Assembly: GCA_958450325.1 (NCBI GenBank)
Contig: OY288256.1
Span: forward strand, 42,488,953 to 42,552,952
Source of the DNA: Agrostemma githago
Taxonomy: Eukaryota; Streptophyta; Magnoliopsida; Caryophyllales; Caryophyllaceae
DNA: 64,000 bases
Reading direction: 5' to 3'
In this document: positions 12,168 to 23,520 of the stretch, piece after piece
Numbering within the stretch: position 1 is the first letter of the stretch
Layout of the letters: each line of letters opens with the position of its first letter
The notes under the pieces: model-generated
Told to the model about the DNA's origin: nothing
Databases searched by the model: none
The model's input: the letters and a program-made list of their open reading frames with translations, nothing else
Translations under genes and position numbers: made by a program

Positions 12168-12475
12168 AGCCTAGGCCTAGGGGGCCTGTCGAGTTTAGGG
12201 GCCGAGGTACGAGTTGAGTTTGAGCTCGAAAAGAAGAAGTTGTGCATCTCAGCTTGTGCCCAGGCCCCCTATGGACTTCAGGGGCCGAGGCACATGGAAA
12301 AAAGAGCAAAGGTGGGATCAAAATCTCGAAAATTTGAAGGAAAAGAGGGTCAGGCCGGCTAGCAGGCCGCCGGTCCTGACCGGCTGAGCTGTGAGGGACT
12401 TTTTGATTAAAAAAATCGAAAATAACGGGAGAGTTCATCCGGCCGGCCAGCCGGCCGCCGGTCCAGACCGGCTGG
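12168..12475. repeat. Paired GC-rich repeats upstream of the post-pol ORF
   Basis: One motif, ending AGGGGCCGAGG, occurs near 12197 and 12283 (86 bp apart). A second, GGCCGCCGGTCC followed by GACCGGCTG, starts at 12365 and 12453 (88 bp apart). The second motif is an inverted relative of the GC-rich LTR repeat. A pyrimidine-rich leader (12480-12670) follows, then the ORF start. This arrangement could be an internal promoter; no TATA box was identified. Confidence 0.6.
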
Positions 12476-12677
12476 GGTGTACATCAGACCCCCAAACCCC
12501 ATTTCTTCATTTCTTCATTCATTCATTCCTCTCGCCTCTCTCTTCTCTCTCATCCCACCAAAACCCCAATAATCCCAATTTCCCAGCATTCATCTCCCCA
12601 TTTTTCACTATCACTCCTCAAAATTTCCCCATTTTTTCCCCATAAACTGCTACTTTCAGAGTTTCAGCTGATTTGCA

Positions 12678-14246
12678 ATGCCTCCTCGGAACAAGCGCAC
12701 CAGGAACGACCATGCTCAACCCGACATTGAGCCCGATCCAGTTTTTCCAAGTGTAATTTTTACCACTATTGACCAAAAGGTACGGTTTCAAAATTTGAGA
12801 AAGCGGTCTATTGTTCCAACTCGTTTTATCGATCGTGATGCTATGTGAACTTTAGGCTTAGATTCTGCTTTGGAACTATTGTTTAAGGGTGTTGGTATGG
12901 GTACATTTTTTACGATGCGTCGTAATACGTATACCCAGCTTACGTTGGAATTTCTGAGTTCGTTTGAGGTACATAAGAATAGACGGTCTGGTGATATTTC
13001 TGTTGAGTTCCGTTTACTGAATACTAGTTTTGCGCTTAGCCTGAAGCAGTTTGGGAATTGTTTTGACCTTAAGGATTATGATGACCGTACACCACCCGAG
13101 CATGCTAATTTTAGGGTGGGAGATTTTTGGGATTGTATTGCTGATGCCCCGCATACTACCGCGGGGCATATGATTTCAAACAATATTCATAATCCTGTTA
13201 TTAAGGTTTGGCAGAGGTTTATGGGATGGACGATTTTTGCTAGGAAGGAGCCACATAATGTGCGCACCGAGGAGGTGTCTATTTTGGGCTCGTATTTGCG
13301 GCGTAAGCCAAAGGTGTGGCATATTAATATTGCCTATCACCTCGTCCTTCAGTTTAGGAGAATAGCTACGGCCGTTGCCGATGTTCCTATTTATATAGGC
13401 GGGTTAGTCACGCAATTAGCTATTCGGTTGACCGCTTTTAACGAAGCGGATCATGATCCGGTCCAGGGCGAGATTACCCTTAGCCTTCGGTATTTGGCTT
13501 CTCTTAACTGGATTTCTTCTAGGCATCAGAATCGTTGGGCTTGGCTTATTCATGAGCAGGCGACTATTATTTTGCAAGCCGGGTCGGTTTTGTCACTTGA
13601 GGCTGATCAGCCTAATTATTTATTACCCGTCGCTGCCCCTAGCTCTCTTCCCTCGTCGCATGCTGTTACCTATACTCGTCGCCCGACGAGCGAGCCTAGT
13701 ACTTCCCAGCCCGCCTCTAAGCCCGGTCCATCTCAGCCTGCTTCTGAGCCTACCACCACTACTGCTTTTGAGCAGCCTCCTCCAGCACCTCAGTATGCTC
13801 CCCTCCATCCCGATCTGATTTCTTGGATGGAGCGCATGGAGTTGAGTGCCGGTTCGTCCCGTTCTGATTTTGATACTTTTCGCACGGAGACTCGTACCGA
13901 CACCGCTGCTACTCACGCTCGCCTAGACAGGTTATATGCTGATTAGTGCCTCGGGATGTATCCCGTATATGATGACTATGCTAGGCGTGCGGCTGTGCCA
14001 ACACAGGGCCCTTACCCCTCGTACTTTTCGTGGCCCGTGGGTGGTTATACTGATCCTTCGATTCATGGCGGCTTTCATCTTCACACTGACTATTTCAGCG
14101 CCCTAACGGGCCCTGCTTTTGGAGCCGCTAGTGATTATCAGGGAGGTGGTTGGTATACGGGTGGTGCATCTGGCTCCGGGACTGCTGCAGATGATGATTT
14201 GGAGGATGATGATTTCGGTGATGATGACGACGATGATGATCAGTAG
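12678..14246 (+). pseudogene. Athila-family post-pol ORF (env position), broken
   Basis: The frame opens with MPPRNKRTRND at 12678 and stays in one phase to 14246. It is interrupted by TGA at 12846-12848 and TAG at 13944-13946. The first part (about 12780-13570) resembles the protein family named for Athila retroelements, with TYTQLTLEFLSSFE and a Trp-rich segment, WQRFMGWTIFARKE. A Pro/Ser/Thr-rich linker follows (13620-13800), then an aromatic-rich tail ending in an acidic run of Asp codons (14190-14240). This ORF sits where some plant elements carry an envelope-like gene. I see no signal peptide or clear membrane anchor, so envelope function is not supported and its role is unknown. Confidence 0.7.
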
Positions 14247-14351
14247 CGGATTGCTGATTCCGTTACCTCTCCGTGTATATATTTGGTATGCCTTTCTCTA
14301 TCCTCGGTTTTTATTTGTGTCCCCCCACCAATTTTGAGTCTGTATGATATG

Positions 14352-14387
14352 GACATTGAGGACAATGTCGAGTCTAGCGTGGGGGAG
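14352..14387 (+). promoter_or_regulatory. Internal hairpin plus purine tract, Athila-1
   Basis: GACATTG, loop AGGA and CAATGTC form a perfect 7-bp stem (14352-14369), followed by a purine-rich run ending GTGGGGGAG. The same hairpin-plus-purine design precedes the real 3' LTR, so this is a second, internal copy of a polypurine-tract-like module. Confidence 0.65.
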
Positions 14388-14399
14388 TTTTTAGTATTT

Positions 14400-15735
14400 C
14401 TAGTTTTATTTCCTTGAGTCTTAGCGTCTGTTCTATGATACCGATTATGCAGCAATGATGATAATTTGCGCTCTTTAGGCTACCTACTCATTCTTAATTG
14501 GCATCCATTTGACCTTTGTTATGTGGAATAATAATTAATCGACAAGTATGCAATCAACTGAGCTATAATTTGTGATTCCCATTTAGACTGACCTTGCATT
14601 TAGGCTTTAGCTACAAAATTGGTGAGATTTAGAGCCTCCTGTAGCCAGTACATTCATACCTGGCTACCACTTAGGTTGTGTGTGTAGGTCTCCTCGTGGA
14701 ATATGCTATGTCGTTACGCATAAGTATGGTGTTTTCCCCTTTATTTTGACTAACTTGCCTAGTGATCATTTTTGGGACATTTTCATTTTTCATCTATTTC
14801 TATCCATTTTCTCCTTGGCTAATATGTAAAAGGATTCACAAAATGAACTACAAAATCAAATTTGCCTACCTAGCCAAGCTTGATGAAGTAGGTCACCTAG
14901 TGCGTTCTATGCTCGTTATTGTGTGATTATGGAGATTTTCGATGGATGTTTGGATGTGGTTGAATCTGTTTCAAGGGAGTATGTAGATTTTGTCCGGGTC
15001 AATTTGAGTCATTGTTTATATTTGCTTCTAATTTCATCAAGCTTTGAAAAAATCGAAAAAAATCAAAAAGAAGAAAAAAATTGAAAAAAGAATCGAAAAG
15101 AAAAAAAGAGAGAAAAAATCAAAAAATCAAAAAAAAAATATGCTACTCTCGTTACTTTTATTTTCCGTTAACTTGATGAAATTTGAGCACCCTCGTTTGA
15201 CCCCGGACTCATTCTCGTTGGTTGGTGATTTGTTTTGTTTTGTTTATGGAAGTGGAAGAATTTTTGAGTTGAGCATTATCGCGCTAGTTAGTTCACTAGC
15301 TTGGCTTTAACCTTACATGACCATATCGATTTCCACCTTCTACCTTGTTATCACCATCCTTGCCTCCCTTTGTGATCTTAGCATGTTTTGTAAAAATTTA
15401 GAGGTCGATACCATACTAGGTTGCGGGCATATTTCCATGAGTTGGAGTAGTTGAGGGTTTTCACATATATATATTTCACATTTACACACCCTTCCTAATT
15501 GAGCGATGAGTGTCACCGTGAGTAGCCTATGTAAGGATTTTGGTTGAAAATGCGGTTTCTACATATTATGCTTGGTAAAGTTGTGAATTTGTTGATGGAT
15601 TATTTTTCCTATTTCCCGTCTTAGAATCCGTTTCTTAGACTTGGTTCGATGTTCGCTATGACGGACTTGAGTATTTGGTTGCCTATTATTTGCTTTGAGC
15701 TGTTTCGGTATTATATTAGTTATTTTCTTACGGGT
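14400..15735 (+). other. Athila-1 3' non-coding region
   Basis: No gene was seen. It includes an A-rich tract at 15044-15140 made of AAAAAATCGAAAA-like units; a similar tract occurs in Athila-2 near 40848-40930. Confidence 0.7.
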
Positions 15736-15774
15736 CTTGCTTGAGGACAAGCAAGGGTTCGGTTCGGGGGAGTT
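15736..15774 (+). promoter_or_regulatory. Athila-1 polypurine tract with upstream hairpin
   Basis: CTTGCTTG, loop AGGA and CAAGCAAG form a perfect 8-bp stem at 15736-15755. GGTTCGGGGGAGTT follows, and the 3' LTR starts at 15775. The purine run is the plus-strand primer site. Confidence 0.8.
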
Positions 15775-17100
15775 TGATGTGTCGTGTTTATATAACTTTA
15801 TTCCCTCGGTTCCGTTGTCTTTTCCGGTCGGAACGCGCTCTTTAGAGCCGTTTCTTCTAACATTTTGCTTTGAGTGAGTGTTTTTGTAGATCCTACACGA
15901 TTTCAGGTCTTTATGTGCATTTACACTCATATCTGGTTAGAAGAACGATCCCGAGACAAAACCCGTGCTTCGAGACGTTTAGGCGAAGAAGCATTGAGAA
16001 GTGTTGATTCACTGGGCCATGGGAAGCGGCCCATTACTCCTTTTATCAATGCGTGCACGCCAGCCTGCATGTGACCGGCGGTCTGCCAGCCGGCCGGCAT
16101 GACACAAGAGTATTTTAAGCCAGTTTTTTAGTGTGTCTCGGCCCCTGCATGTGGCAGGCGGCCTGCCAGCCGGCCGGCGCGATACGCAGCTTATTTTCGC
16201 CTAATTTTGTATAACTAGGAGGCTTGTATCATTTTCTAGGGATCACTTTTCATACTTAGTTTTATTTTACTTGAGAAGCTCGTGACTCTTAAGATTCTAG
16301 CACTCGGTTTTCACTCGGATTCGATTTCGGTAATCTCGTTTATGCAATTTTCAGTTTACGTTTCAATCTTCATCGTAAATTATTTAGTTCGTCGCAATTT
16401 TCTTTATTTGCAATTCGTTTTTTACTTTAGTTCGCTAGATTCTCGTTCGTTTGTTATTAGATTTATTTGCTTCACCTTTTTATCATGAATTCCATGTATG
16501 CGATTTATTGTTTCGTAATCATCATGCGTAGCTAATTTTCTCGCTAGGGTCGAGGGGGATCGATGGATTATTATACGATTATGTCGCTTTGATACTAAAT
16601 TTATAAATATGCTAGTACCACCTTCGCGTGTTTTGTTTGTCGATTAATTTGTTAAAGACCACAACATTTTAATCTGTTTGGGAAATTCTAGTTCTTGTGC
16701 GAAAGCCGAATTAGGATTAGATCACACGCGATTTGGTAGGGAGTCTAATAAGTTGCGAGAGCCCGTTAGATCCTTCCTAGGTTGACACGATTCGAGAGAA
16801 CGTGTTATAGCCGACTAGCATGTTTATGTGTTTATTATTATGGTCGCATAATTATTGAACATCTATCGTGAACCCGTGACCTTAGTTCTCATCTCATTAT
16901 TAGATTCGATTTTTATTATCGTTTTTAGGAGTCTTTTATATATTCTCAATCAATTAACCGTTTAGAGCATTTTAGAATCGCCATAGCTAATTGACGAAAA
17001 TTGATTGTTTCCCTGTGGATTCGATACCTTGCTTGCCGCTATCTTCTAGTTAGTAGCATTAGGTTTATCTTGATTGGGTGAGACGATTTAACCCACATCA
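15775..17100 (+). repeat. Athila-1 3' LTR
   Basis: This is nearly identical to the 5' LTR (about 17 differences by eye, including one single-base indel) and carries the same GC-rich direct repeats near 16062 and 16142. It is followed by the duplication ACATG. Confidence 0.95.
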
Positions 17101-17105
17101 ACATG

Positions 17106-18306
17106 CGAATAATTGAATGGGTTGTTAAGTCGGTTTAATGCATCTAAAATTAACGTCAAAGTTGTATTTAGCATGCGAGGTCCGTTTTAGTATAATAAAA
17201 CAAACAACGAACAATAAGATACAAAGACAAGATAACGGTTTGCAAATTGAATAAAAGATATAGATACGATGACATGCATGATTTTGCAAAGATAATTCGC
17301 GTGATGGATTAAGCACGCGTTGACCGAGGTCATGAAAATATTTATCGAGACCTGAAATATGCTGAAAAGCCCGCTGTTTTGTTAAAAAAGGATGTTTGAA
17401 GAATTAAGACGAAATAGTTTTTTTTTATGTTACGGTTTTCAGAGAACCACGCGACCCGCGCGAGAAAGGCGCGACTCACGCAGCCATGCGACTCGCACGA
17501 GGCACGTGCGACTCGCGTGGCGGACTGTTCTCGGTCCCGATTTGCTCATTGTACCCGGTGCTTGATTATAGGACAAATACCGAATACTTAGAGTGGATTT
17601 TGAAAAAAAGTAAAAAAAGTTGTTTAGAAAATCGTTTTGAATGTTGTTAAGACAAGATAATTCCTCCACGTTGTAATATCGTAATTACTCGGCTTCAACA
17701 GTATTATGCTTAACATGATTTGATGATTGATTCCTTTAGATCCGATATTCGACTATAGAGTCGATATCGAATCCTTAGGGACGACTCTTTATTGAAAATA
17801 GTACGATAATATCGATATTAGGAACGAGAAAATAAAAAAGAAAAGACGCGACGACGACCCGTATAAAAAGACGGACGGACGAGAGAAAGAGAAGAAAAGG
17901 GAGAAGTCGAGATATGTAACACCCTCAACCTACATGCTTGATTATCTCGAAAACGGACTCGTAGTAGCGGCCTAGGCGCGAGAGCGTTAAGATGTATATA
18001 GGTGAGTTATGGTGTGTATGGTTAGGGAGGGGATTTGACGAGTTTTGCTCTCGGGTTTGTATATGGTTTGCCTAAAATTGCCTAGAATTTCGGGTTGGTA
18101 TTTGGTCGGGAATCCAATAGGATTTCTAGAGGAAAGATCGGAATATAATATGCCTAGTATTGCTGGAATTCCGGGTTGTAATTTGTGTATGTCGGGATTG
18201 GAATTGTTGTGTTGTGAATTGTTGATGTTGTTGATGAATTGTGTGTGCAAGGGTAGGGTATTTATAGGATTAAATACCGACTTGGGATAGGAGATTGATA
18301 TCTTGC
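17106..18306 (-). mobile_element. Tat-type LTR fragment, proximal half (minus strand)
   Basis: This continues the LTR cut at 3645. It aligns with the minus Tat LTR at several places: TTTAATGCATCTAA, TTAGCATGCGAGG, CACCCTCAAC near 17920 and the complement of a TATA box at 18259-18266. At 17451-17520, where the other LTRs have palindrome arrays, it has four copies of a different motif, GCGACYCRCGYG. It ends abruptly at 18306 against a plus-strand Tat LTR, so about a third of the LTR is missing. Confidence 0.75.
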
Positions 18307-18692
18307 TGTAGACACCCGCATTTTGCTTGCTAGTGTCTATAGCAGTTCCCGACAAAACACCCGATGATGATCGGACGGAAACGTGACTTAGTATACTCGA
18401 ATATGGGCTCGGAATCAATAATATCCGACGTGGACATCTAGCGGAGTACAAATCTCTCAAAACCAATCTCAAATTCAGGCCCAGTGGGTCGTTTCGAATA
18501 AAATGAGACTAATTTGGGCCAAAACCGACACCAAAAATAAAACCGTCTATTGGCGACCGGGTCAAAACCCGGTCAAAGACGAATCCGTCCTCAAAGTCAG
18601 CCAAGTGAGCTTCTAGAAGATTGCGCTCAACTACCTTTTTTTAAATTTTCAAAAAAGTCAACCCATTCCTTATTTGGCTCACCCGCCTGATC

Positions 18693-18833
18693 CACTCGAT
18701 CGAGTGGATTGACCTCACTCGATCGAGTGGAGCCAAAAAAACCGGAACAAACCCTTTTCTAAGGGCACTCGACCGAGTGCACTAGGGCCACTCGATCGAG
18801 TGACCCTAGATCGTGGGGTATTCTCTATAAATA
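18693..18833 (+). promoter_or_regulatory. LTR A promoter: four palindromes plus TATA box
   Basis: CACTCGAYCGAGTG starts at 18693, 18716, 18766 and 18789: two pairs spaced 23 bp, with pairs 73 bp apart. TATAAATA at 18826-18833 lies 24 bp after the last copy. The position suggests binding sites for a dimeric regulator upstream of the start site; the factor is unknown. Confidence 0.7.
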
Positions 18834-19740
18834 CCCCCTCAAACCCTTCACAAATTCAGTTTTGCCAATGCATTAAGAACCCTACATTTTCACTCTAGTG
18901 CTCTACATCCTCTCTACACTACAACCCTAAGCAACACTAAGCAAAAACCGAGTCATTGTCCCTCGAGAAACCGACAAAATCATCCACACACACACACACA
19001 CCATAACTTTACATACATCCTCGATACTCCCGCGCTCCCGTCGCTATTTACGAGTCCATTGCCGAGGCCATTCTAATCATGTATGTTGAGGGTGTCATCA
19101 ACCCCGTCTCCATCTTTTCTATTCCTTTCTATCGCAATTTATACGTATACATTTTATACTTTACATTATAGTTGTATTAGCATACTAACACTAACACTTT
19201 TATAATTATCGCAGCTCTAATTCTCGTTACTAATATTTATATACCGTGTATATGTATAGAGTAATAAAATTCGGATCCGAACACGTTTGACTATGACGAC
19301 CATCTCAAGTCCGTTTAATCCCTTTTTGAGTCACGACGGAGGTGGCACCCTTTCGAGGAGCGCCGCTCCAAGTACTCAAGGGCGTAACGTGATCGTGGTC
19401 GTTTGTAGTTAAACGCGTCCGTTGCCATTTCCGAGGTTAGTACGGAACCCGTTGATGCGAAAATCGACATCACATAATCCGTTAGGATTAGTATCGATGT
19501 CGTGACGCGGAGGGATACAATTTCGTCACTAATCAAATTTTTTTCGATCCAATAATAACATTTTCTACAAAATTCCGATGTCGATCTTATAATCGCATGA
19601 TACACGATTATAGGCATCGAAAACCGAGTTAAATTTAAATCATGCAATATTTCTATTTAACTCGGCCAACCATCGATTTTAAAATAAATGGAAACGGAAT
19701 AACCACCTTTTCTGAAACGAGCTATGACTCGTACAGAGGG

Positions 19741-19849
19741 CACTCGACCGAGTGCCATGGGCCACTCGATCGAGTGACACCCCAAAAACCGGGCAGTAGC
19801 TACCTCGAAGGCACACTCGATCGAGTCTAGGCCATGACTCGATCGAGTG
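19741..19849 (+). repeat. Second palindrome array in LTR A
   Basis: Four copies of CACTCGAYCGAGTG, two with one end-base change, start at 19741, 19763, 19814 and 19836. Pair spacing is 22 bp and the pair-to-pair distance 73 bp. The array lies downstream of the TATA box, so it is probably transcribed. Confidence 0.75.
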
Positions 19850-20923
19850 GGTTCTTTAGCCCAAGAAAACCGAGAGCTTCGAGCATCATCTGAGCCTCGT
19901 CTTTTTTTACAACTTAGTCGTCGCGTGCAAAGTCAATCACGTGATCTTATTTTTCAAAACTCATGCATATCATTTCACTTAAACGACTTTGATCGATGTC
20001 TTTCACTATTAGTATTGTGTCGACGACTCTTTAGTCGTATCCGACACGTGAATAATTTAGACGCCAATTTTTTGATGTGATAAGTCGGGACAAGGCATCG
20101 AGATTTGGGATCGGGCTAGCACCACGCCTAGGTCCGTCCTCCGTTTAATACACAATATAATGTGTATTTAATCGAAGTTCGTCCATTTACCTAACTTACG
20201 GTCTAGTTTGCATTTATTATATATGGGTCCGTTTCTAGTTATTATTTATCGCTTTCTTTATATATTCCATTTATTCTATTTTATTGTTTGTTATTTTGTA
20301 TTGGCCGGGTTGTATTTCCGCCCGTGTATTTTGTACGTATTTACGAGCTTAGTTTATTTTGATGCTTATCGCTTTATAAATGAACCTCGAATGCTAAACA
20401 ACTCCGACGATAATTTAGATGCATTAAATGACGTAGTTCACACGAAATTCGCATGTTTAGCCGAAAACGCTGTTTGCATATCATTTTAGTCATTTTACTA
20501 GCGCGCGTACACGAACACGAACGATGTCTTAGTAGAGGCCGCCAAGTGCGGGCGGGGTTGGGTGTCCTTAGTGGGCTTCCCAACACGTACCCTCACCCCT
20601 TAATCAGAACCTCGGTTTCCGGATGTCCGAAACCGTTGGCGCACGAGAGTCATTCTATACATGATAACCGGTGTAGACGGTATCGGTATCGCAATGCAAA
20701 TGGACGAGCCCCATAAACTCTGAAATCGAAATGGGCCGTACTTTGTGTACGATCCATGACGACATAGAGTGGGCTCGAATGGGTCCGAATTCCCATAAAT
20801 TCGGTGGCGACTCCAACTTTGACTTAAATTTCGAACCAGAGATCAATCTTACCATGAGATTCATTCGCCTACCCAAACCCGCGCGTGGCCGCGTCGGGGT
20901 GGACCTACGTCATGTCCACAATT

Positions 20924-20941
20924 TGGCGACTCCGCTGGGGA
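20924..20941 (+). promoter_or_regulatory. Tat primer binding site (tRNA-Arg type)
   Basis: TGGCGACTCCGCTGGGGA starts three bases after LTR A. This is the primer site used by Tat/Ogre/Retand elements and is complementary to a tRNA-Arg 3' end. Confidence 0.85.
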
Positions 20942-22040
20942 TACCTGATGTACTACTAGTCATCGGGGTTCCTAGGGTGAGACTCGAAGAGAAATCGTTC
21001 GTATATATAGTGTGCGCGCATTAGTTTAATGATTCATGCATAACCCATTTGCCCGGGCCAGTTACCTCTGACCGACGTCCCACTATACCGCGGTGCATTC
21101 CTAAATGGGTGCGCTAAAGACTTCTATGGCCGAACTCGTATGGGTTTCGTGGCATGTCCTAAGACCAATTCGGCTTAGGGAGTCCGTCCTGATTTACGAG
21201 AGAGCCATCGTTGTTTGTATAGACCCTATTTCGACCGACCGAGACTTAGCGTAAGGCATACATAAACGTCGTTATAATGCTTGTTTGACTACGTGCTACT
21301 TGGTTTCCGTGTCATTTTTAAAAAAACCGTCATTACAAAAATGCATCCTTTCAAAAATATTCAATTTTCAAAATTCTGAATGCTGCCAAATTTTAGACTT
21401 ACGATTTGACTCAAAATATCCTTTTCTTTAGTCGGCATGCTACCCGTTTTGACTATCGAATTTCCGACACCATCTCAATTTTCTGAATTTTCAAAATTCA
21501 AATCTCGTTTTTTGAAATTCCGTTTTCGATCTTCAAACTTTCGCAAATTCGCTCATTCAAATTTCAAAATTTCAAAACATCCAACTTTCCTAATGAATCT
21601 TTCTTATTATAGGACCTACCGTCTATCCGTGTGTCGGGTCTTTGCATAGTATGTCGAAGGTTTATAGCGTCGAAACTCCGTCGATCTTACATCACGAGTT
21701 TCCCCCCTTTCCCGAGTCCGCCTTATTTTTCAAGGCACGACCAACCCGCGTAGGGCATACCCCTACAAAGGAAAGTCCGTCTATACACTCGAGTCAAAAA
21801 GTCTGGGGAAAAGTCTCACGTGGACCTTCCTTCGAACGGGACTAGGCCCACAAAGCCAAGTCCTAAGGAAGTCATACCACCTACGAGTCATCCGTCTAGG
21901 TGTCTTTCTCGAGTCTTTTTCACTTGGTCTTTTCTTTTTCGTCGCTCGGGATGTACTTTTTGATTCCAAGATCTGGGTTCGGTTTCTGATTACGCGGTGT
22001 TCTTACAGACAGGCCACCGTCCACCAGACACAGCCGCAAA
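20942..22040 (+). other. Untranslated leader of the plus-strand Tat
   Basis: About 1.1 kb without a supported ORF lies between the primer site and gag. It is AT-rich around 21300-21620 and corresponds to the leader at 54296-55519 of the minus Tat. It probably includes packaging signals, though none can be pinpointed. Confidence 0.6.
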
Positions 22041-23520
22041 ATGGAAGCAGCTTTGAACAATCTGAAGGCCTCCGTGGATGCCATGGCCACCAAACAAGCC
22101 GACATTGATACCCAACTGACAGAAATGAGGGCTGGTCAAGTGGCTATCGTTGCTCGTATGGCTACAGTGGAGCAAAGGACTCCTAATAACAAGGCCACTG
22201 GGACTCTAGCTAAACTACTTAGTGCGGTGCACCGACTAGAGGAACAAGTTCATTTAGCTGGGAGTAACAACATCCATCGGGAAAATAGCCGTGAGTATGC
22301 CCCGGTGAAGGACAAGCTACCCCCAAACCTGAACCTCACGGGCTTACCGATGTTTGAGAGAACCGAAGACCCGTTACTACATGTACGGGCCTTCAAAGAA
22401 TTCATGGCCATCAAGGGAGTAGATTCTGCAATGTTCAAGAATCTTTTTGCTGCGTCCCTTGAAAAGCACCCACGGGCCTGGTACTACAGGCTAGACCCGA
22501 AAAAATACCCTACTTGGGATGATGTGGCCACAGAGTTTGCTCGGAACTATGCTGACAACACCGAGATCCAAACCACAATGCGATCTCTGGAGGTTATGGC
22601 CCAAGAGCCAAAAGAAGGTTTTACTAAGTACCTTCAACGTTGGAGGGTCGAGAGTGTGAAACTGGTCGATAAGCCCAGTGAGAAGACTTTAGTGGAGGCT
22701 TTTGTCAAAAATCTCCTCCCCTCCTACCGGGTTCATCTCCGGTACGCTGTCATACCCAATTTCACCACCCTTACTAAAATGGGTATGAGAATCGAAGACG
22801 ACCTGAGACTAGAGGGCCATACTAAGGCCTCTAGCAAAGGATACCAAGGGGCTTCCTCCTCCACTACTAAGCCCCAAGCTGCAACCCGCAGCATTTTCGA
22901 CGCGGTCAATCTACTAGATGCCCCGTCCAAGAAGAACACCCCACCTCGGATTTTCACTGATATAGGTACCACCTATACCTATGCCTTACAAAGGCTATCC
23001 TCGAAGGGTCTAATCCAACCGATAGGCCCAACTCCTGAAGTTCCGGTCGAGCAACGCTCCAAGAACTACAATGCCCAAGCTTATTGCCAATACCACCGAG
23101 GCAATGGGCATGATACCAAAAAGTGCTGGAAGCTGAAGCACTTGATTCAGGACTTGATTGAGAGCGGTAAAATCCCGCTACCTGGAGATAAGCCGAGTAA
23201 TAAGGAGAACCCTTTCAGCTCCAATGCCATCTTTACCGGGGAGGTGATTGATTGCTCTCATCTTATCTCTCCATTCATCCCGCAAGTGAACGGGATCTGA
23301 ATTGACGACGAGGACGATGTCTACCTTGCTAAAGGGGAAACTGTCCCCATCACCTCCGAGGAGATTTGCAAGACCAAATCCCGAGTCTTAGCCAGTAACC
23401 ACCTTGGTCGTCCCTATCAAGCCACTAGCTCTAGGGACTCCCCTATACTGACAACCGTCATTGAGCCCCTCAGGACGGAAGTCGCCCCTGAGGAGCCGAC
23501 TGCTGAAACGGCTCTCGTGA
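22041..23520 (+). pseudogene. gag: Tat gag (broken)
   Basis: The frame starts MEAALNNLKASVDAM and is open for 419 codons to TGA at 23298-23300, where the minus Tat has a Trp codon. It then continues in the same frame. A coiled-coil-like start is followed by the Retrotrans_gag capsid region (22300-22700), with AWYYRLDPKKYPTWDDV and GFTKYLQRW. A Tat-type zinc knuckle, CQYHRGNGHDTKKC, lies near 23087-23128. It is clearly homologous to the minus Tat gag over its whole length. Confidence 0.88.

Larger units (their letters stand above)
3646..17100 (+). mobile_element. Athila-1: full-length Athila LTR retrotransposon
   Basis: Two LTRs of about 1.33 kb (3646-4970 and 15775-17100) begin TGATGTGTCG and end CCCACATCA. 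The 5-bp duplication ACATG flanks the element at 3641-3645 and 17101-17105. Next to the 5' LTR is an Athila-type primer binding site, and next to the 3' LTR a polypurine tract. Gag, protease, RT, RNase H and integrase come in Ty3/gypsy order, followed by an Athila-family post-pol ORF. By eye the LTRs differ at roughly 17 positions, so insertion was fairly recent. The coding frames are nonetheless broken by stops, frameshifts and an inserted Mutator-like element. It lies inside a Tat LTR. Confidence 0.95.
18307..20920 (+). repeat. Tat LTR A (5' LTR)
   Basis: It runs from TGTAGACACCCGC to CATGTCCACA. It contains a palindrome array at 18693-18802, a TATA box at 18826-18833, a CA dinucleotide run near 18985-19000, a second palindrome array at 19741-19849, and a distal hairpin at 20614-20634. 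A primer-site-like TGGCGACTCC lies at 20805-20814. It belongs to the same family as the minus Tat LTRs. Confidence 0.9.

Noticed and set aside
12678..14246. True envelope gene making Athila-1 an infectious retrovirus
   Set aside because: No signal peptide, fusion peptide or membrane anchor was visible; the motifs fit the Athila family of unknown function.
15044..15310. Lys-rich 88-codon ORF
   Set aside because: It is the A-rich tract of the Athila-1 3' region read in one frame; a similar tract in Athila-2 does not encode a related protein.
17106..20920. Head-to-head Tat LTRs as one inverted-repeat element
   Set aside because: The two LTRs are different subfamilies and the minus copy is truncated, so this is adjacency of separate insertions rather than a fold-back unit.
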